Shown here piece by piece: positions 22,335 to 34,419 of a stretch of 64,000 bases of DNA. The DNA is from Brachycybe producta (taxonomy: Eukaryota > Arthropoda > Diplopoda > Playtdesmida > Andrognathidae). The notes under the pieces were generated by a model. It was not told the DNA's origin. It saw only the letters and a list, made by a program, of their open reading frames with translations, and searched no databases. The stretch is from positions 6,339,984 through 6,403,983 of the forward strand of contig JAUPFP010000006.1 in NCBI GenBank assembly GCA_036925085.1, read 5' to 3'. The translations under genes were made by a program, and so were the position numbers. Within the stretch, counting starts at the first letter, position 1; each line of letters starts with the position of its first letter.

Positions 22335-23917
22335 TTATTCTTGTTTAATTAAAATGTTGTGTGGTAATTCTTTAACAACATTATCAATAACATTTTTAAG
22401 TGATGCACCCATTTTGGCTTTTAAAGCGGGTTTTAATTCTTTGATCACTTCATGAGCATTATCGTTGATTAACTTATTGACAGCTTCAGAAACCTCTCCA
22501 TCTCCAAGAATGTTAGACAAAAAAATGGCCATATGTTTAGGTTCAAATTCAAGATCAAGTTTGCTCAAATCGACTCCTTTAGCGGTTCTTTCCAATGTTG
22601 CAATCGCAATCATGTCAACATCAGTGAAATTCATATTCATTGGTCCTTCTCCCTTTACTGGTAAAATCAGAAAATTGGCATCCACGTTGTAAAGGCCCTC
22701 AGCGTATGCTTTATTGAAAAAAAGGTGTAAAGTAATCGTCTGCTTGTCATAATCAACGGTAATGTTTTTAACAGTGTAGTCTCCAACTCCATCAACTGTT
22801 ATATTGTAAATTAAATTTTTTCCTTGAAGTAAGACACTGTCGTCAGGAAAAGAAATTTCATCAATATGCATTGGATTCAGTGCTGGAACTTTAAGTTCTG
22901 GAATGCCAGCTGCTAGCTGAGGTCTTATTTCGACAAAGAAATTAGTCAGACATTTATCTGCAGGAGTTTTGTCTTCCAAAACACATTTTATATTTTTTGC
23001 AACTGTAATGAAAAATATATTTTTTTATAAACAAAATTGTCATTTTTGTGTATTCATTTATAACCAATTACATGGCAATTATGCACTTAAGGTGATTTAT
23101 GAACAGCTCATTTTCGAACTCTTCATTGTTTTGTCTTTCAGGAGCAAAGTTATGAGAAACTAGAAAGTGTTTCAGAAACTAGAAGGATATCTCAATCACT
23201 TGAGAGTATTTTTATGTTGATATATTTCAAAATACACTAAAGACAAAAATTTAAGTTGGGTCATTTTCAAACACACATAAAAAGCTTATTTTGAAAGATA
23301 TCAACATAAAACTGCATTCACGTGATTGGGCTGCATTTCTAGTTTCTAAAACACATGCAAGTTTCTCTTCATTTTGCACCTGAAGGACAGAATAATCAGA
23401 GTTCGATTGGCGTTTACACTTTCAAACCACCTTAAAGCATAGACTATTTACCTTAGTCTAAGGTTATAACCATAAAGTGTGCATAAACGTTTGTTTGAGC
23501 TTAGAATATGCTAATAGGAATTCTTTACAATATTAAAATATATTATTAAAAGTTATTTTTAGCACATTATGTCAGTTTGAAAATGATCAAAAAACGACAT
23601 AACACAACATAATATTTTGAGCATGTCATACATATTCAACCTACATTTCTAGTCTCTAACAAACTTTGAAATTTTTCTTAATGTTCCTTGTTAAACATAA
23701 AACATTCTATGTGCTTGAACTTTTATTTGAACACTCTGAGCCAGCGTTCAAGTTAAAATTTAAGTTCAAAGTTTTTTTCTCTCTCTTAGAATCTAGCCTA
23801 ATTTTCATTTTTTTTTTATATAAAATGTATCTTACTGATGTCTTTGGCACTGCCGGATTCTTGAGCGAAGACAACATTAAGAATGGCTAAGGTGAAGATT
23901 ACCAGTAACTTCCTCAT
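22335..23917 (-). CDS. Takeout/JHBP-family protein TO1
   Basis: Secreted carrier of small hydrophobic ligands by family; in insects such proteins bind juvenile hormone or related lipids in haemolymph and sensory or fat tissue. Exon 1 is 23917-23836 (signal peptide MRKLLVIFTLAILNVVFA) and exon 2 is 23002-22335; about 249 residues. The donor follows ATC A|GTAAGA and both junctions are in phase 1. A conserved cysteine pair near residues 34 and 45 would form the family's N-terminal disulfide. The body shows the JHBP order: a KCLTNFFVEIRPQL start, GIPELKVPALNP, GVGDYTVKNITVDY, ILPVKGEGPMNMNFTDV, LSNILGDGEVSEAVNKLI. It is the most diverged of subfamily A (it lacks the FIDRADFPE motif of TO2, TO4, TO5 and TO6) and the left-most of the cluster. 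The actual ligand is unknown. Confidence 0.9.
23087..23435. mobile_element. Family A MITE in TO1 intron
   Basis: The clearest copy of this family: left end TTAAGGTGATTTATG, right end AAACCACCTTAA, with mirrored interior (ATTGTTTTGTCTTTCAGG against CTGAAGGACAGAATAAT, and AAACTAGAAGGATA against TTTCTAGTTTC). No open frame. Confidence 0.6.
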
Positions 23918-24037
23918 TTTAAATCAAGATATGGTTGAAATAGTAAAAGACAATAAAAACCAGCAAAAAAAAAAGATAGTCACTTCACTTCGGACAACTT
24001 TAAAGTTTGATTTGAGACAAACTTCAAAAACTGTCGA

Positions 24038-24113
24038 CTTATATTTAAAAAAAAATCAGGTTTTTTTTTTGTGGAACAAGGATAAAATCTAGTTACTTTA
24101 AATAATGATTGGT
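24038..24113 (-). promoter_or_regulatory. TO1 promoter: TATA-like site and ATGATTGGT box
   Basis: On the coding strand there is TAAATATAAG at about 24047-24038, some 120 bases before the start codon, and the cluster-wide box at 24105-24113 (plus-strand ATGATTGGT), about 190 bases before it. Confidence 0.45.
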
Positions 24114-24119
24114 TGATAG

Positions 24120-26106
24120 GTTTTTCTTCTATTATTGAGAATTTCGAAGGCTACCATTAAGATGGATATTGAAAAGGTTTTAAATTCAAGGTTCTGAAGC
24201 TAATTAAGCTAATATAGCCAACAACAACAAAAAAGAAGATAAAAATTACAGGTTATTTATATATTGTCAAATGCTAGTAATAAATATAGGTTATATACGT
24301 TTATAACATTATAATGTAATATTATTTAACATTTGGTGTAATTGAAGAATAAAATCAAAATTGGGATGTGCAACATTCGCAAAGTGAAGGGCAGCTTAAA
24401 CTAAGTAGCATACTATGGTGGCTAACACACACTTATTAGAAAATGCACTAAGTGTAATTTTTTAAACAGGTTTTCGTACTACAATACTTATAAAGTTGAA
24501 AACCGTCAATTCTACAAAAAAAATGAGTCATAAAAGTGACCATATCAAAATGTTACTAAATTAATATTTATTTCAAATTCTAAGCATGTAAGACCCAGTT
24601 TCTAAATGAATCATTAAAGATTTTAACATAAAAAACTAGTATGTACTCTATAATCTTATTAAGAAAGCACTAGAACTATTTTTTATATATATATTGTAAC
24701 AAAGAAAAAAAAAATGTACGCAATCTTTAACAGTATGATTTTCGCAATAAAAAATTATACACCGTCTACCTTAAAGTCGTTAATTTTAGGGTTTATAAAC
24801 TTTTTTTAAGAAACGGCATTAAGAAAAAGTTTTTTTATTAAAAAGTTCACTAATGTGGTAAAAGTACTTTTATGACAACATCTTGTAAAATATTTTTTTT
24901 AAAAAAAAAATTTTAAAATATTGATTTAGTTATTTTTATATGAAATTGCCACAAAAAAAAATTCAATTTTATCATTTTCAAACTAATGAACCATAAAAAA
25001 TAACATGAAAATACTTTTAACAAATTCATTTGCCAGAAATAAACTTGAGAAAAGTAGAAATTACATTCGAAAAGAGAATGGCTAAAACTATAACAAACAA
25101 GACCCCCCCCCAAAAAAAACCTCCATCCGCCCGTGCTACCGTCCTCCGTTCCGAGCAGTGGGTGAGTGGACGGTGAATAGAGGGGTGTGTACTGGTTGGT
25201 ACTGGTGTACTAGGGATGTGTTGTGGGCGGTGAGTTGTGTTATTAATTATTACTTGACACCCCAGTTCGCACGTCCAGCTGGAACAGACTAATAGTAGGT
25301 CACCTATTAATATCTACTTGACATCCCACGTCTTGCTGGGACAGAATAATAGTGGGTCACCTATTAATATTTACTTGACACCCCCATCGTGCACGTGCTG
25401 CATGACTCCATAGACACCAATGTTAAGTGAAATTAGATGTGTCCAAAAACATGTCCTCGATTTGAGCCACCTTTAAGTGCCTTTAGATTGAATTTATTAA
25501 CGATAATTGATGATTGATCTTCTTGAATATTGTGGCCAGGTATTAACTTTTTTTTTTTTTGCAATACTCAAAGGGGTTTTATTTTATATTAATGTATTTT
25601 GAATTATGCTAATTTGCTTGACCCATGTTACAGAGCATTAAACCTAAAAAGGTCCATTTTGCTATACTCCCATGCTCGCCCAGCAGCCAACCGTGAATCA
25701 TTACACTGTATAGATTATGCATACGTTCATATTTTGGTCCGATCGGATACCGGACATATTAACGAGTATTTATTAAAACCAATCATGCAAGTAATTACTG
25801 TTATTTATTGCTGTATTCGCAGCATGACATTTAACACATGTTTACATTAAGTAACTTCAATTTGAAGCACGTCTATAACAAGTTTAATAAAGTTAAACGT
25901 TTTTATTTTCCATATATGCAAATAAAATTAATTGCAAAAGCAATTTAAGATTATTAAAAATTACAAATTGCTAAAAACATAAAACACTAAAAATTATATA
26001 AAAAAAGTTCTGTTTGAAAATTTCAATAAAGAAAAGAAAAAAAAATTGGCATAAATGTATATAACAAAAATTTAATAACAAAATGTTGAATTCTTTTTCT
26101 TGGATA
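24120..26106. other. Intergenic DNA between TO1 and TO2, with a short tandem repeat
   Basis: At about 25242-25385 a unit of roughly 60 bases occurs two and a half times, each starting ATTAATATNTACTTGACA and ending AATAGTGGGTCACCT. The block just before it (25.08-25.24 kb) is unusually G-rich with a C run. No gene was recognised in the rest. Confidence 0.5.
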
Positions 26107-27343
26107 CTATGGTGCAATGAAAATGTCAGGTGAAATTTGACTGATAATATTGTCAAAAACTTTCTTGTAACCTTCACCTAGCTTGGCATACATTAATGGA
26201 AGCAATTCTTTAATTACTTCAAAAGCATTTTCATTCATTAAAGCATTTACGGCTTCACCAGCCTCTTTGCCACCTAAAATATTTTCTAAACGAAATTTGA
26301 TTGTCTTAGCAATGAATTTTTTGTCAACAACTGCAAGATTTAAGTGGGTTTCATTTTTTTCAACAGTCATGACAAGAACACTCTCTACATCTGTCATGAA
26401 TACTTTAGCATTTCCATCTCCTTTAATAGGTAAAACTTGAAGGTTTCCATCAAAAATGTATTCTCCATCAATTTCAACTTCAGGAGCAGTATACTCCAGT
26501 GTGATGGTATGCTTTGGGATGTCCACAATGACCTTCTTGACAGCATAGTTGCCAACACCTTTTATTGTCAAATTATAGAAATAGGCTTTTCCCTGAATGA
26601 GTGTACTGTTTTCAGGAAAATCAGCTCTGTCAATAAACAATGCATCCAATGATGGAACATCCATTTCTTTGATGCCAGCAGCCACTTCAGGCCTAATTTC
26701 AATGAAGAAATTAGTAAAACATTTGTCCACTTGGCTTCTGTCTTCAGTTGCACATTTGTTAAGCTTATTTACTAGAGAAAACAACAAAATTACATTTTTA
26801 ATTGGATTTGAAGATTTTCTAACAATGTGCAAAACCACAAATTTGCTAGTAAATCTGTAAAATTCATGACATTTTAGGCAATATGCAGAATTTCTAACTT
26901 TTAAGGTAATGAGCAAAATCCTCAATTTCCAAGGCAATGAATGTGCAGAATTCCAATATTTATATGCACAGTACATTACATATTTGAATATTTAATTTTA
27001 TTAGAAACTTCACAATGGACACATTGTGTCAATCTTTTAGAGTTTGAGTTTAAAATTCAATTACTAGCCTACAATACTTTGCAAATTTGAAATATTATTC
27101 ATTGAATGGACCGAATGCATTTAATTATAAAATGGTTTTGTATTTTGGTTTTTGTATTATCGGAATATAATTTAAAGTACTTCCTAAGTAATCAAATATC
27201 TATTCTTATTTTGAAATTTTAACATTATAAGTTCTATTTGATTTTTACTTATAATACTTACTAATCTCTTTAGCATTTCTAGGTTCTTCAGTAAGAACCT
27301 GATCAACTAAGGCGATGATAAAAGCAGCAAAAATCAATTTCAT
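26107..27343 (-). CDS. Takeout/JHBP-family protein TO2
   Basis: Predicted secreted lipid or hormone carrier. Exon 1 is 27343-27262 and exon 2 is 26771-26107, giving about 248 residues. The signal peptide is MKLIFAAFIIALVDQVLT. The donor ATT A|GTAAGT and acceptor CTCTAG|TAA are both in phase 1. Cysteines at residues 34 and 45 form the family disulfide pair. Diagnostic stretches are FIEIRPEVAAGIKEMDVPSL, FIDRADFPENS, GKAYFYNLTIKGVGNY, FRLENILGGKEAGEAVN and the end SPDIFIAP. It is very close in sequence and in exon length to TO4 and TO5, which points to recent tandem duplication. A longer frame runs from exon 2 into the intron; the acceptor was chosen because it aligns with all paralogues. Confidence 0.92.
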
Positions 27344-27419
27344 CTTGATTAAAGTTGTTTTGTAAAATTAAAAATTCTAAGAACTCATTCCAAACGCAAA
27401 GAAACCCTCTTGCTTATCC

Positions 27420-27491
27420 TATTTATAATATGTAATGAGCCATATTAAAAGTCGATTTTATTGAAATTGAAAAACAACATTCGTGATTGGT
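27420..27491 (-). promoter_or_regulatory. TO2 promoter: TATA box and GTGATTGGT box
   Basis: Coding-strand TATAAATA at 27427-27420, 77 bases before the start codon, and the shared box at 27483-27491, about 140 bases before it. The flank further up (AACCAATTATAAAGAGCAAC at about 27.56 kb) resembles the flank above TO5. Confidence 0.55.
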
Positions 27492-27715
27492 TACAAATAA
27501 TGTATAGATTTATTTTTATTTTTTTAAATTCTTAATTAGTATATTGATAGTGGTCGAACCAATTATAAAGAGCAACTTTCAGACTCCATCTTATTAATAA
27601 AAACTAGTAGTGGTACATACAAATAATAAACGTGAGGAGAAATATTATTTCTGACGTAAATGTTAATTTTTCTAATTTACAATTTATGTTGAAAGTCATT
27701 TTTTTAATTTCTTAT

Positions 27716-30523
27716 TTATGTAACAATAAATGCTTCAGATGGAATTTTCTTAGCAACATTTGCAATGACATTAACAAGCGCATCAGCCAATTTGCGAGCT
27801 AAAAGTGGTTTTAATTCCGTCAATACTAACATAGAATTATCATTTATTAAATTATTGATGGCTTCTCCCACTTCTTTGCCACCGAGAAGATTTTCCAAAC
27901 GAAATTTGATTTTCTTAGTAGTGAAGTCCAGTTCAGATTTGACAATATGCAACTCTGTATCATCTCTTTCAAGAAACAGAATAATTGTAACATCATTTTC
28001 TGCAAGTTGTACTTTAGCTTTTCCGCCTCCTTTTACTGGCAAAACCAAAAGATTTCCATCAAAATTATATTCAGCATCTGCATCCACATTTGGAATTGTC
28101 AGCCTCAATGTTATGGTGTGTTTTGGAATGTCTGTTGTTACATTTATAATGTTGTAACTTCCCACACCATGAATGCTCATATTATAGAAATAAGCTGTTC
28201 CCTCAATAAGAGAACTGTCTTTAGGAAAATCAGCTCTGTCCACAAACATTGGATCAATAGGTGGAACATCCATTTCTTTAATGCCCGTAACCAGATTTGG
28301 TCGAATTTCAATAAAAAAATCCTTCAGACATTTGTCGAATTGAGTTTTGTCATCATTGTAGCATTTGTGTAGTTTTTTAACTGACAGAAAAACAAAATCA
28401 AAATCAAAATATTACATTTTCTAAACCTTTGTCTTCATTGTAGTATCATTATTCATTAGAAACATGGGGCATCATTACAGAAATGCAATAGAACTGTCCT
28501 ATGACAGTAAATTAATTACTGACATACATGTATTTTTACTAAATAATTTATGACAAATATTGTCATACATTTATGACTGTCACTGACTGCTGAACTACAT
28601 AATATGAAAGTCATAAAATGATGAATCACATTAAGTTAAGCTAAGCATTTTATGCTTATGTGGTCCAAGTGCCAATTATCAAGTAACCGTCATCATTAGA
28701 GCAACTGAAATTATGCTTTTTCTATTCAGAAAGGCTGGTTAGAGGCTAGATGTCGGGTTACTATCAATTGTCAAGTAGAGCTCCAGCCTCTAACCAGTGC
28801 TTTTTATTGAAAAAAAAAAACCCCACAATTGTTTATTGATCTAAACGAGATTGTTATTTTACAATTCTGTAAGGAGGCCCATATGTTTGTAATAATGTGA
28901 AAGAAAATGCATTTGTTAATAATAACATTTGAAGAATAATATTAGTAACAAATATTTAAAAAAAAGTTACAAAAAGTTTATTGACAGAACTGTTTAAAAA
29001 ATATTTTGGAAATGTTATTAGCAAAATGTTTTAAAAAGTTTGTTTTAAATATAAGTTAATAAACATACATTAATTTAGTTTTCTATTACTAGTTGTTAAA
29101 TATCAAAAGAATGTTATGTTAAATGGAAGTAACTGTGTAGACAAAATGTTTGACAACATTATTAAATTTGATAGCCATACAGTATACACAAAATAAACAT
29201 GTATGCTAATTTGTTGAACATTTAACTTGTTAAGAGATGATAATGTTAGTAAAATTTTGTTAATAATTATAGTTTCAAAATTTATTAGTAAGAAATAAAT
29301 AAAAAAGGCGTGATAATAATAACAAAAACATTTCGCAAATAACATTTTCTGTTATTGAAAAGGTTTCCAACAATGCAAAAAAAAAAGTTTTAAATAATTT
29401 GCATGGTATGGGTTAAATAAAAAAAAACAAATGATAATAATTGTCAATATCAATTTATTTTTAAACTTAAACAGCACGCAAACAAACTTTTTTTTTAAAA
29501 AAAACTAGATTAATAGAATTAAATTCAAAACAAGTAAACACATTAAAAATTATTTATGTATGAAACAGAAATGGTAAATTTTTAATGTATTTCTTTCTGA
29601 CCTTCACGTAAGGAAGTACCAGCTAAGTCTCACTGGGCACATTAGGCAACGGAATAAATTAAAAAAACTAGAATATTTCTAGAAAAAAAAAACAGCTGAA
29701 ACTGAACCAGTTGTGTAGCTGTTTTATTTTACAATCAAGTTCAGTTTGCTTTACTCCAGTTTATTTAAATACCATGAATAGAAATATCTTTGCGAAAACA
29801 AACCATATTTGTTTATAAGAAATGATGTATATCAGGGTTTCCCCAAACTGGGGTACAATTAACCCCTAGGGGGTACACGAGAAGGTCTCAAAGAGTTACA
29901 CGGAACCCGGAAAGCTTGCCGCACTCTAAATTAAAAAAATGAATATTTTTTAAATATATTTATGAAGTACTAAATTTTATCAAAATTGGACCCCCAAATT
30001 CGAAAAGTTTTGAAAAATAAACTAGCACATCCGTTGCAGTAGTAATACTGATATCATATTTTTATTGTGTGTGGTAAAAGTTTAAATAAAATGCATTATA
30101 ATCGGAAAACTTTTTATTTTACTAGAATTCTACAAATAAATTAGGTGGGCCATCTTTCCCCTTCCCCTAGCATGCTTATACAATTTTAGGGTTACATGAA
30201 AACACACTTGAATTCCAATAAGGTACACACAACAATCTGAAAAGTTTGGAAAACCCTTTTGTAAATAATTTTAATTAAATGACTTAATATTTTTTCATGT
30301 TAAGAAAATTAAGGCGTAATTTATGATTTTACTAACTATAATTGAAAAATCAAACTACAAATACATATTTTGACATATTCAACTAATTGCATAAATGGTA
30401 TTTGCATAAAAATGTATTAAGTTTATACCCACCAATGTCTTCTGCTTTTCCTGGCTCTTGAGCCACTACATTGGCTACTGTTAAGGCCGAAACGAAAACA
30501 ATATAAAAGAATTCCATATTCAT
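27716..30523 (-). CDS. Takeout/JHBP-family protein TO3
   Basis: Predicted secreted lipid or hormone carrier. Exon 1 is 30523-30433 and exon 2 is 28380-27716, about 251 residues. Two in-frame ATGs are six bases apart; the upstream one (MNMEFFYIVFVSALTVANVV) is used here, the second at 30517 is equally possible. Donor ATT G|GTGGGT, acceptor TGTCAG|TTA, phase 1. The domain reads FIEIRPNLVTGIKEMDVPPI, FVDRADFPKDS, GVGSYNIINV, VLPVKGGGKAKVQ, FRLENLLGGKEVGEAINNLI, ending SEAFIVT. It shares the subfamily A framework but differs throughout from TO2, TO4 and TO5. Its intron, 2,052 bp, is the longest in the cluster and is swollen by at least three repeats. Confidence 0.91.
28466..28633. repeat. Repeat family D copy in TO3 intron
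   Basis: Starts GGGGCATCATTACAGAAA and contains 'gacaaatattgtcatac' and 'atgaaagtcataaaatga', matching in order the copy at 48230-48468. The right terminus is not preserved. Confidence 0.45.
28666..28870. mobile_element. MITE family F copy in TO3 intron
   Basis: Parallel to 19126-19325: CAAGTGCCAATT start, AGCAACTGAAATTATGCTTT, CTGGTTAGAGGCT with its complement AGCCTCTAACCAG, and CTAAACGAGATTGTTA near the end. Confidence 0.5.
29833..30257. mobile_element. hAT-like non-autonomous element in TO3 intron
   Basis: The left end CAGGGTTTCCCCAAACTGGG and right end GTTTGGAAAACCCT are typical of hAT terminal repeats. The 8-base flanks (ATGTATAT, TTGTAAAT) agree at only six positions, so the target duplication has decayed or an end is misplaced. 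No open frame. Confidence 0.5.
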
Positions 30524-30568
30524 TCAAAAATTAAAAGGCAATACAAATTTTATCTCCACAATCTTTTT

Positions 30569-30633
30569 CTTATTTATAATTTATAGTTTTTTTTCAATAA
30601 CAAAGCAATTTTAAAATAACTTATGTGATTGGT
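30569..30633 (-). promoter_or_regulatory. TO3 promoter: TATA box and GTGATTGGT box
   Basis: Coding-strand TATAAATAAG at 30578-30569, about 50 bases before the first ATG, and the shared box at 30625-30633. Confidence 0.5.
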
Positions 30634-31448
30634 CATTATATGATATGATAAGATAAGGTCATTAATAATTGTTGTCCTTTTCCTATATTGCAGAAATGAA
30701 GAGACCATGAAAATTATATTTATAATTGACTGTAATAGCTCATCCATAATTTATGACCAATAATTCCTATAATCAAACTGACCATTTTAACCACAAAAAA
30801 CTGTCAATTACATATAGAAAATGCTATTTTACAACCTGAGACAGGAAAACTAACCTATACTTTTCTCGGAAATCGTTTTTTTGTTGTAGAAAATTTATCA
30901 GTTGCTAAGGTATCAACTTGTATGTAAAAAGTAACCTTAGGCACACAATGTCTCATTGTGACATGACTCAATTCTTGGAAAATTCCATTTCAGAATCTTT
31001 TAGAAAATTTAAGGACAATTGTTAGTGAAAACAACCCAAAAAACTCTTCATTATTCTGCATTTCAAAAGTAGCATTAAGGATGAATTGAAAGTACATGTA
31101 TTATAAATACTTGATAAATACATCTTTTATAATAAATACAATATTTTATTGCATTTTAAAAATGACTCAAATTTGTTTTATATTTGTGGCCCAACAAAAA
31201 TGTATTACATTGTTTTTTCATTTGCATATTTTTGCAAGGGCTGCTTACAAACACCTTAACAATACAAATACACATTTTAAGTCATTTTTTTTTTAACAAC
31301 AGTAATCAATAATTAGCTAAATAATCTGTAAATAGAATTGCATTAATACATATATAAGGCAAACAATTTCTTCATTATAATGAATGAAATGAAATTAACT
31401 TTTTTTTGGCAGAAATACATTCAAAATAAGATGAAAAGCCCTATATAG
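30634..31448. other. Intergenic DNA between TO3 and the first solo LTR
   Basis: AT-rich. No gene, repeat unit or motif supported. Confidence 0.4.
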
Positions 31449-32148
31449 TGTGAGCTTTTGACATCAACCAATATTTATTACCAACCTTTAGATGACATTT
31501 TCTGCATCTCGTTTCTTCTCTGAACAGTACGGCGCCCGCACAGAGAAGATCCGAGCTGTAGAGAGAGCTGGATGGAGACAGATTGTAGTCACTCTTCTGC
31601 ATGGGGGTGAAATCGATGCAGGAGAGTGGCGGCCATCTCTCTCTCTTCCGGTTGATGCTGATATACATCTTCTCCATCGGTATACCGACAAGAGAAGATG
31701 TTGTAGCTGCTGAGAATCGTATAGCTCCTGCCCTATGGAGTCTCTGGCCTCTGAAGAGAAGTTAGTTACATATAGACAGAAGGACAACGCTGTTTCTTGT
31801 TACAACACTTTCATTCATCACTTGTAAGAAACACAGAATACAAGGATGAATAGTAAATACTAACGGTAAATCTTCAGGCCCATGATTTGGAATAATATCT
31901 CAAAATACAGGCAAAGGAAAGAACTGAGGAACAAAGAGGAACACGGTCCTTTTATACCTTGGACCTGTGTACACCTGCGAGGTGTAACCAGGTCCAAGTG
32001 ACCATGGTCCTTTATGTATCAATCCGCCGCTTGGGCATGAGTCAGAAAGGTGAGTCAGAGAGGAGGGAGGGACGGTTGAGAGTTGTTTACCCCCCCCCCC
32101 CCCCCCGGGCTATGGTTTTGGCGGGATCACGATTTACAGGGTGTTACA
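31449..32148 (+). mobile_element. Solo LTR, copy 1 (700 bp)
   Basis: Begins TGTGAGCTTTTGACATC and ends CAGGGTGTTACA, that is TG...CA, flanked by the same 4-mer ATAG at 31445-31448 and 32149-32152. Near the right third there is CCTTTTATACC, then a strong hairpin (GGACCTG...CAGGTCC) and a run of about 17 C. It is closely similar along its whole length to the copy at 33.7 kb. No internal retroviral genes are present, so recombination between two LTRs is the likely origin. Orientation is arbitrary apart from matching copy 2. Confidence 0.7.
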
Positions 32149-32762
32149 ATAGAAGAGCTGTATTTTACTAAATAAGTTGTTGTCTTGTAGAACACTTAGC
32201 TAACTAGTTAAAAAGGTTGTTGAGATTATAACACTCTACTAGAATTCAAAACTATAGAAATTGGTCAACAGGTTTTAGACCTAAAAAACTGCTTGCGAGT
32301 GGCACGTTTCCGCTTGTTAAGACCTTAGAAACTGGATGATTAGGGCGATCGCCAGTTTATTGTGTCTGTGTAATAAAAACATACATTTGGCTTTTAGAGG
32401 CTCCCCAAAATGAGCCACTTGGTCACATTTTAAAGAAAAAATAAAACAAAATCTACATTTTTTTTTGCATCTTTTCAAGTTTTCAATTTTGTTGAATTTA
32501 AAAACGTTTCAAAGCATCTTTGAATTGCTAGCTAAAGGTGGGCCGTCCTCAGCTATTTTCAGGACATTTAAACACTTTTTGGATTTTTTTTTTAAAAAAA
32601 ATTTTTTAATTTTTTTTTAGAAACTTTTAAGTACTTTTTGAAGCATTTTGGAACCCTGGCTTTGATTGAGCCCGACTATGGCATCTGCATACCATTTAAA
32701 CACTTTTTGAATTTTGACCTATGTGAGTTGCAAGCCTCAAACTTGTACAATATTCAGTCTAA

Positions 32763-32991
32763 GGCCCTAGGTACACAGGTGACTTATAAAATGAAGTCGA
32801 AGGTCGCTGGGCTGTCGTCGCAATGTATTTTTTTTATGGAAAAATGCCAATCTTGGCTCATAGTTCAAAGTCGCATGTTTGACAACGCTGCTGTCTTTCC
32901 ATAGAAAATACATTGCTACGAAAACCCAGCGACTTTCGACTTCATTTTGTCGTCGAAAGGTCTTTCAAAAGTCGCCTGTGTGCCAAGGCGC
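32763..32991. mobile_element. PIF/Harbinger-like MITE with TAA duplications
   Basis: Starts GGCCCTAGGTACACAGG and ends CCTGTGTGCCAAGGCGC, an imperfect 17-base inverted terminus. It is flanked by TAA at 32760-32762 and 32992-32994. A three-base TWA duplication is typical of PIF/Harbinger. The interior is a long palindrome ('gaagtcgaaggtcgctggg' and its mirror). Confidence 0.65.
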
Positions 32992-32994
32992 TAA

Positions 32995-33703
32995 GTGCAT
33001 ATTTTCTACATGCTGAGTTTAATTTCTAATACTATTCATGATTTATTAATTATTGAAAAACTATATGTGGAGCTTTATTATAATTATTTAAACACATTTA
33101 TTTGAATAATATCTATATCGTATAAGATACGTGACACAACTTTGAAAAGTAGTTCAATTATGAAAAAAAACTGATAGTATCTTTGATAAAGTATGAAAAA
33201 AAAAAGTTTGCTTTAACCTTCAAAATAATGATGACAATTAAAGGTTCGCAAATGCAATGAAAATTGCATTATTAATTTCAGGTTTATCAAATTTTTTTAT
33301 TGCAAAATTTAGATTTGCGTATGTTTTGTTTTTCAGAAAATTAAATGTATATAATAAGTTTCAATCTACCATTATAAAACTGTGTCTCAGAACTAACACA
33401 CAAATCTGTTACCACAAAGATTTGAGTGGCATAAATAGTTTAAAATTGAATATTTCAGAAACTACAAATGCTAGACATTGAAAACTTTAGTTGATTGTTA
33501 ACAACATATCAAAAATATTTTATTTTTACAAAATAGTAAAGATTTAAAATTATGTTCTATAGGAGATCTCCTCCTCCACCCATAGTTTTGAGAAAATGTA
33601 TGTTTTTCAAGCAAATGTTTTTCATTAGAAAAAATTTCAAAGTGTTTTAGAAACTAGAATAGTTGGTGATTAATTGATAATGCTAAAAGTTTTGTCAATA
33701 ATG
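32995..33703. other. Intergenic DNA before the second solo LTR
   Basis: AT-rich. An open frame from an ATG at 33257 looks like a signal peptide at first glance but shows no donor of the cluster type and no JHBP sequence. At about 33.64 kb is a family A fragment (GTGTTTTAGAAACTAGAATA). Confidence 0.4.
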
Positions 33704-34344
33704 TGAGCTTTTGACATCAACCAATATTTATTACCAACCTTTAGATGACATTTTTTGTACCTCGAATCCTCTCTGAACAGCACGGTGCCCGCACAGAGAA
33801 GATTCGAGCTGCAGAGAGAGTTGGATGGAGACAGATCGTGGTCACTCCTCTGCATGGGGGTGAAATCGATGCAGGAGAGTGGCGGCCATCTCTCTCTCTC
33901 TCTCTCTTCCGGTTGATGCTGATGTACATCTTCTCCATCGGTATCCCGAAAAGAGAAGATGTTGTAGCTGCTGAGAATCGTATAGCTCTTGCCCTGTGGA
34001 GTCTCCGGCCTCTGAAGAGAAGTTGGTTACATTACAGAAAGGCAACGCTGTTTCTTGTTATAACACTTTATTCATCACTTGTAAGAAACACAGAATACAA
34101 GGATGAATATGAAATACTACGGTAAATCCTCAGGCCCATGATTCGGAATAAGATCACGTATACAGGCAAAGGATAAGAACTGAAGACAAAGAGGAGCGCG
34201 GTCCTTTTATACCTTGGACCTGTGTACACCTGCGAGGTGTAACCAGGTCCAAGTGACCATGGTCCTATTTGTATCAATCCGCCGCTTGGGTATGAGTCAG
34301 AAAGGTGAGTCAAAGGGGAGGGAGGGACGGTTGAGAGTTGTTTA

Positions 34345-34375
<31 letters not shown>

Positions 34376-34415
34376 GGCTATGGTTTTGGCGGATCACGAT
34401 TTACAGGGTGTTACA
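33704..34415 (+). mobile_element. Solo LTR, copy 2 (712 bp)
   Basis: Same ends and same order as copy 1 (TGTGAGC...GTGTTACA), flanked by ATAA at 33700-33703 and 34416-34419. The C run is about 30 long. Differences from copy 1 are scattered substitutions and small indels, including extra CT repeats at about 33.9 kb. The two copies point the same way, 1.6 kb apart. Confidence 0.7.
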
Positions 34416-34419
34416 ATAA

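Noticed and set aside
26772..26976. N-terminal extension of the TO2 frame
   Set aside because: It lies upstream of the conserved acceptor and has no similarity to the signal exons. A proper exon 1 exists at 27343-27262.
33257..33481. Possible takeout signal exon (ATG at 33257, hydrophobic start)
   Set aside because: There is no phase 1 donor of the cluster type and no JHBP exon follows; two LTR insertions flank it.
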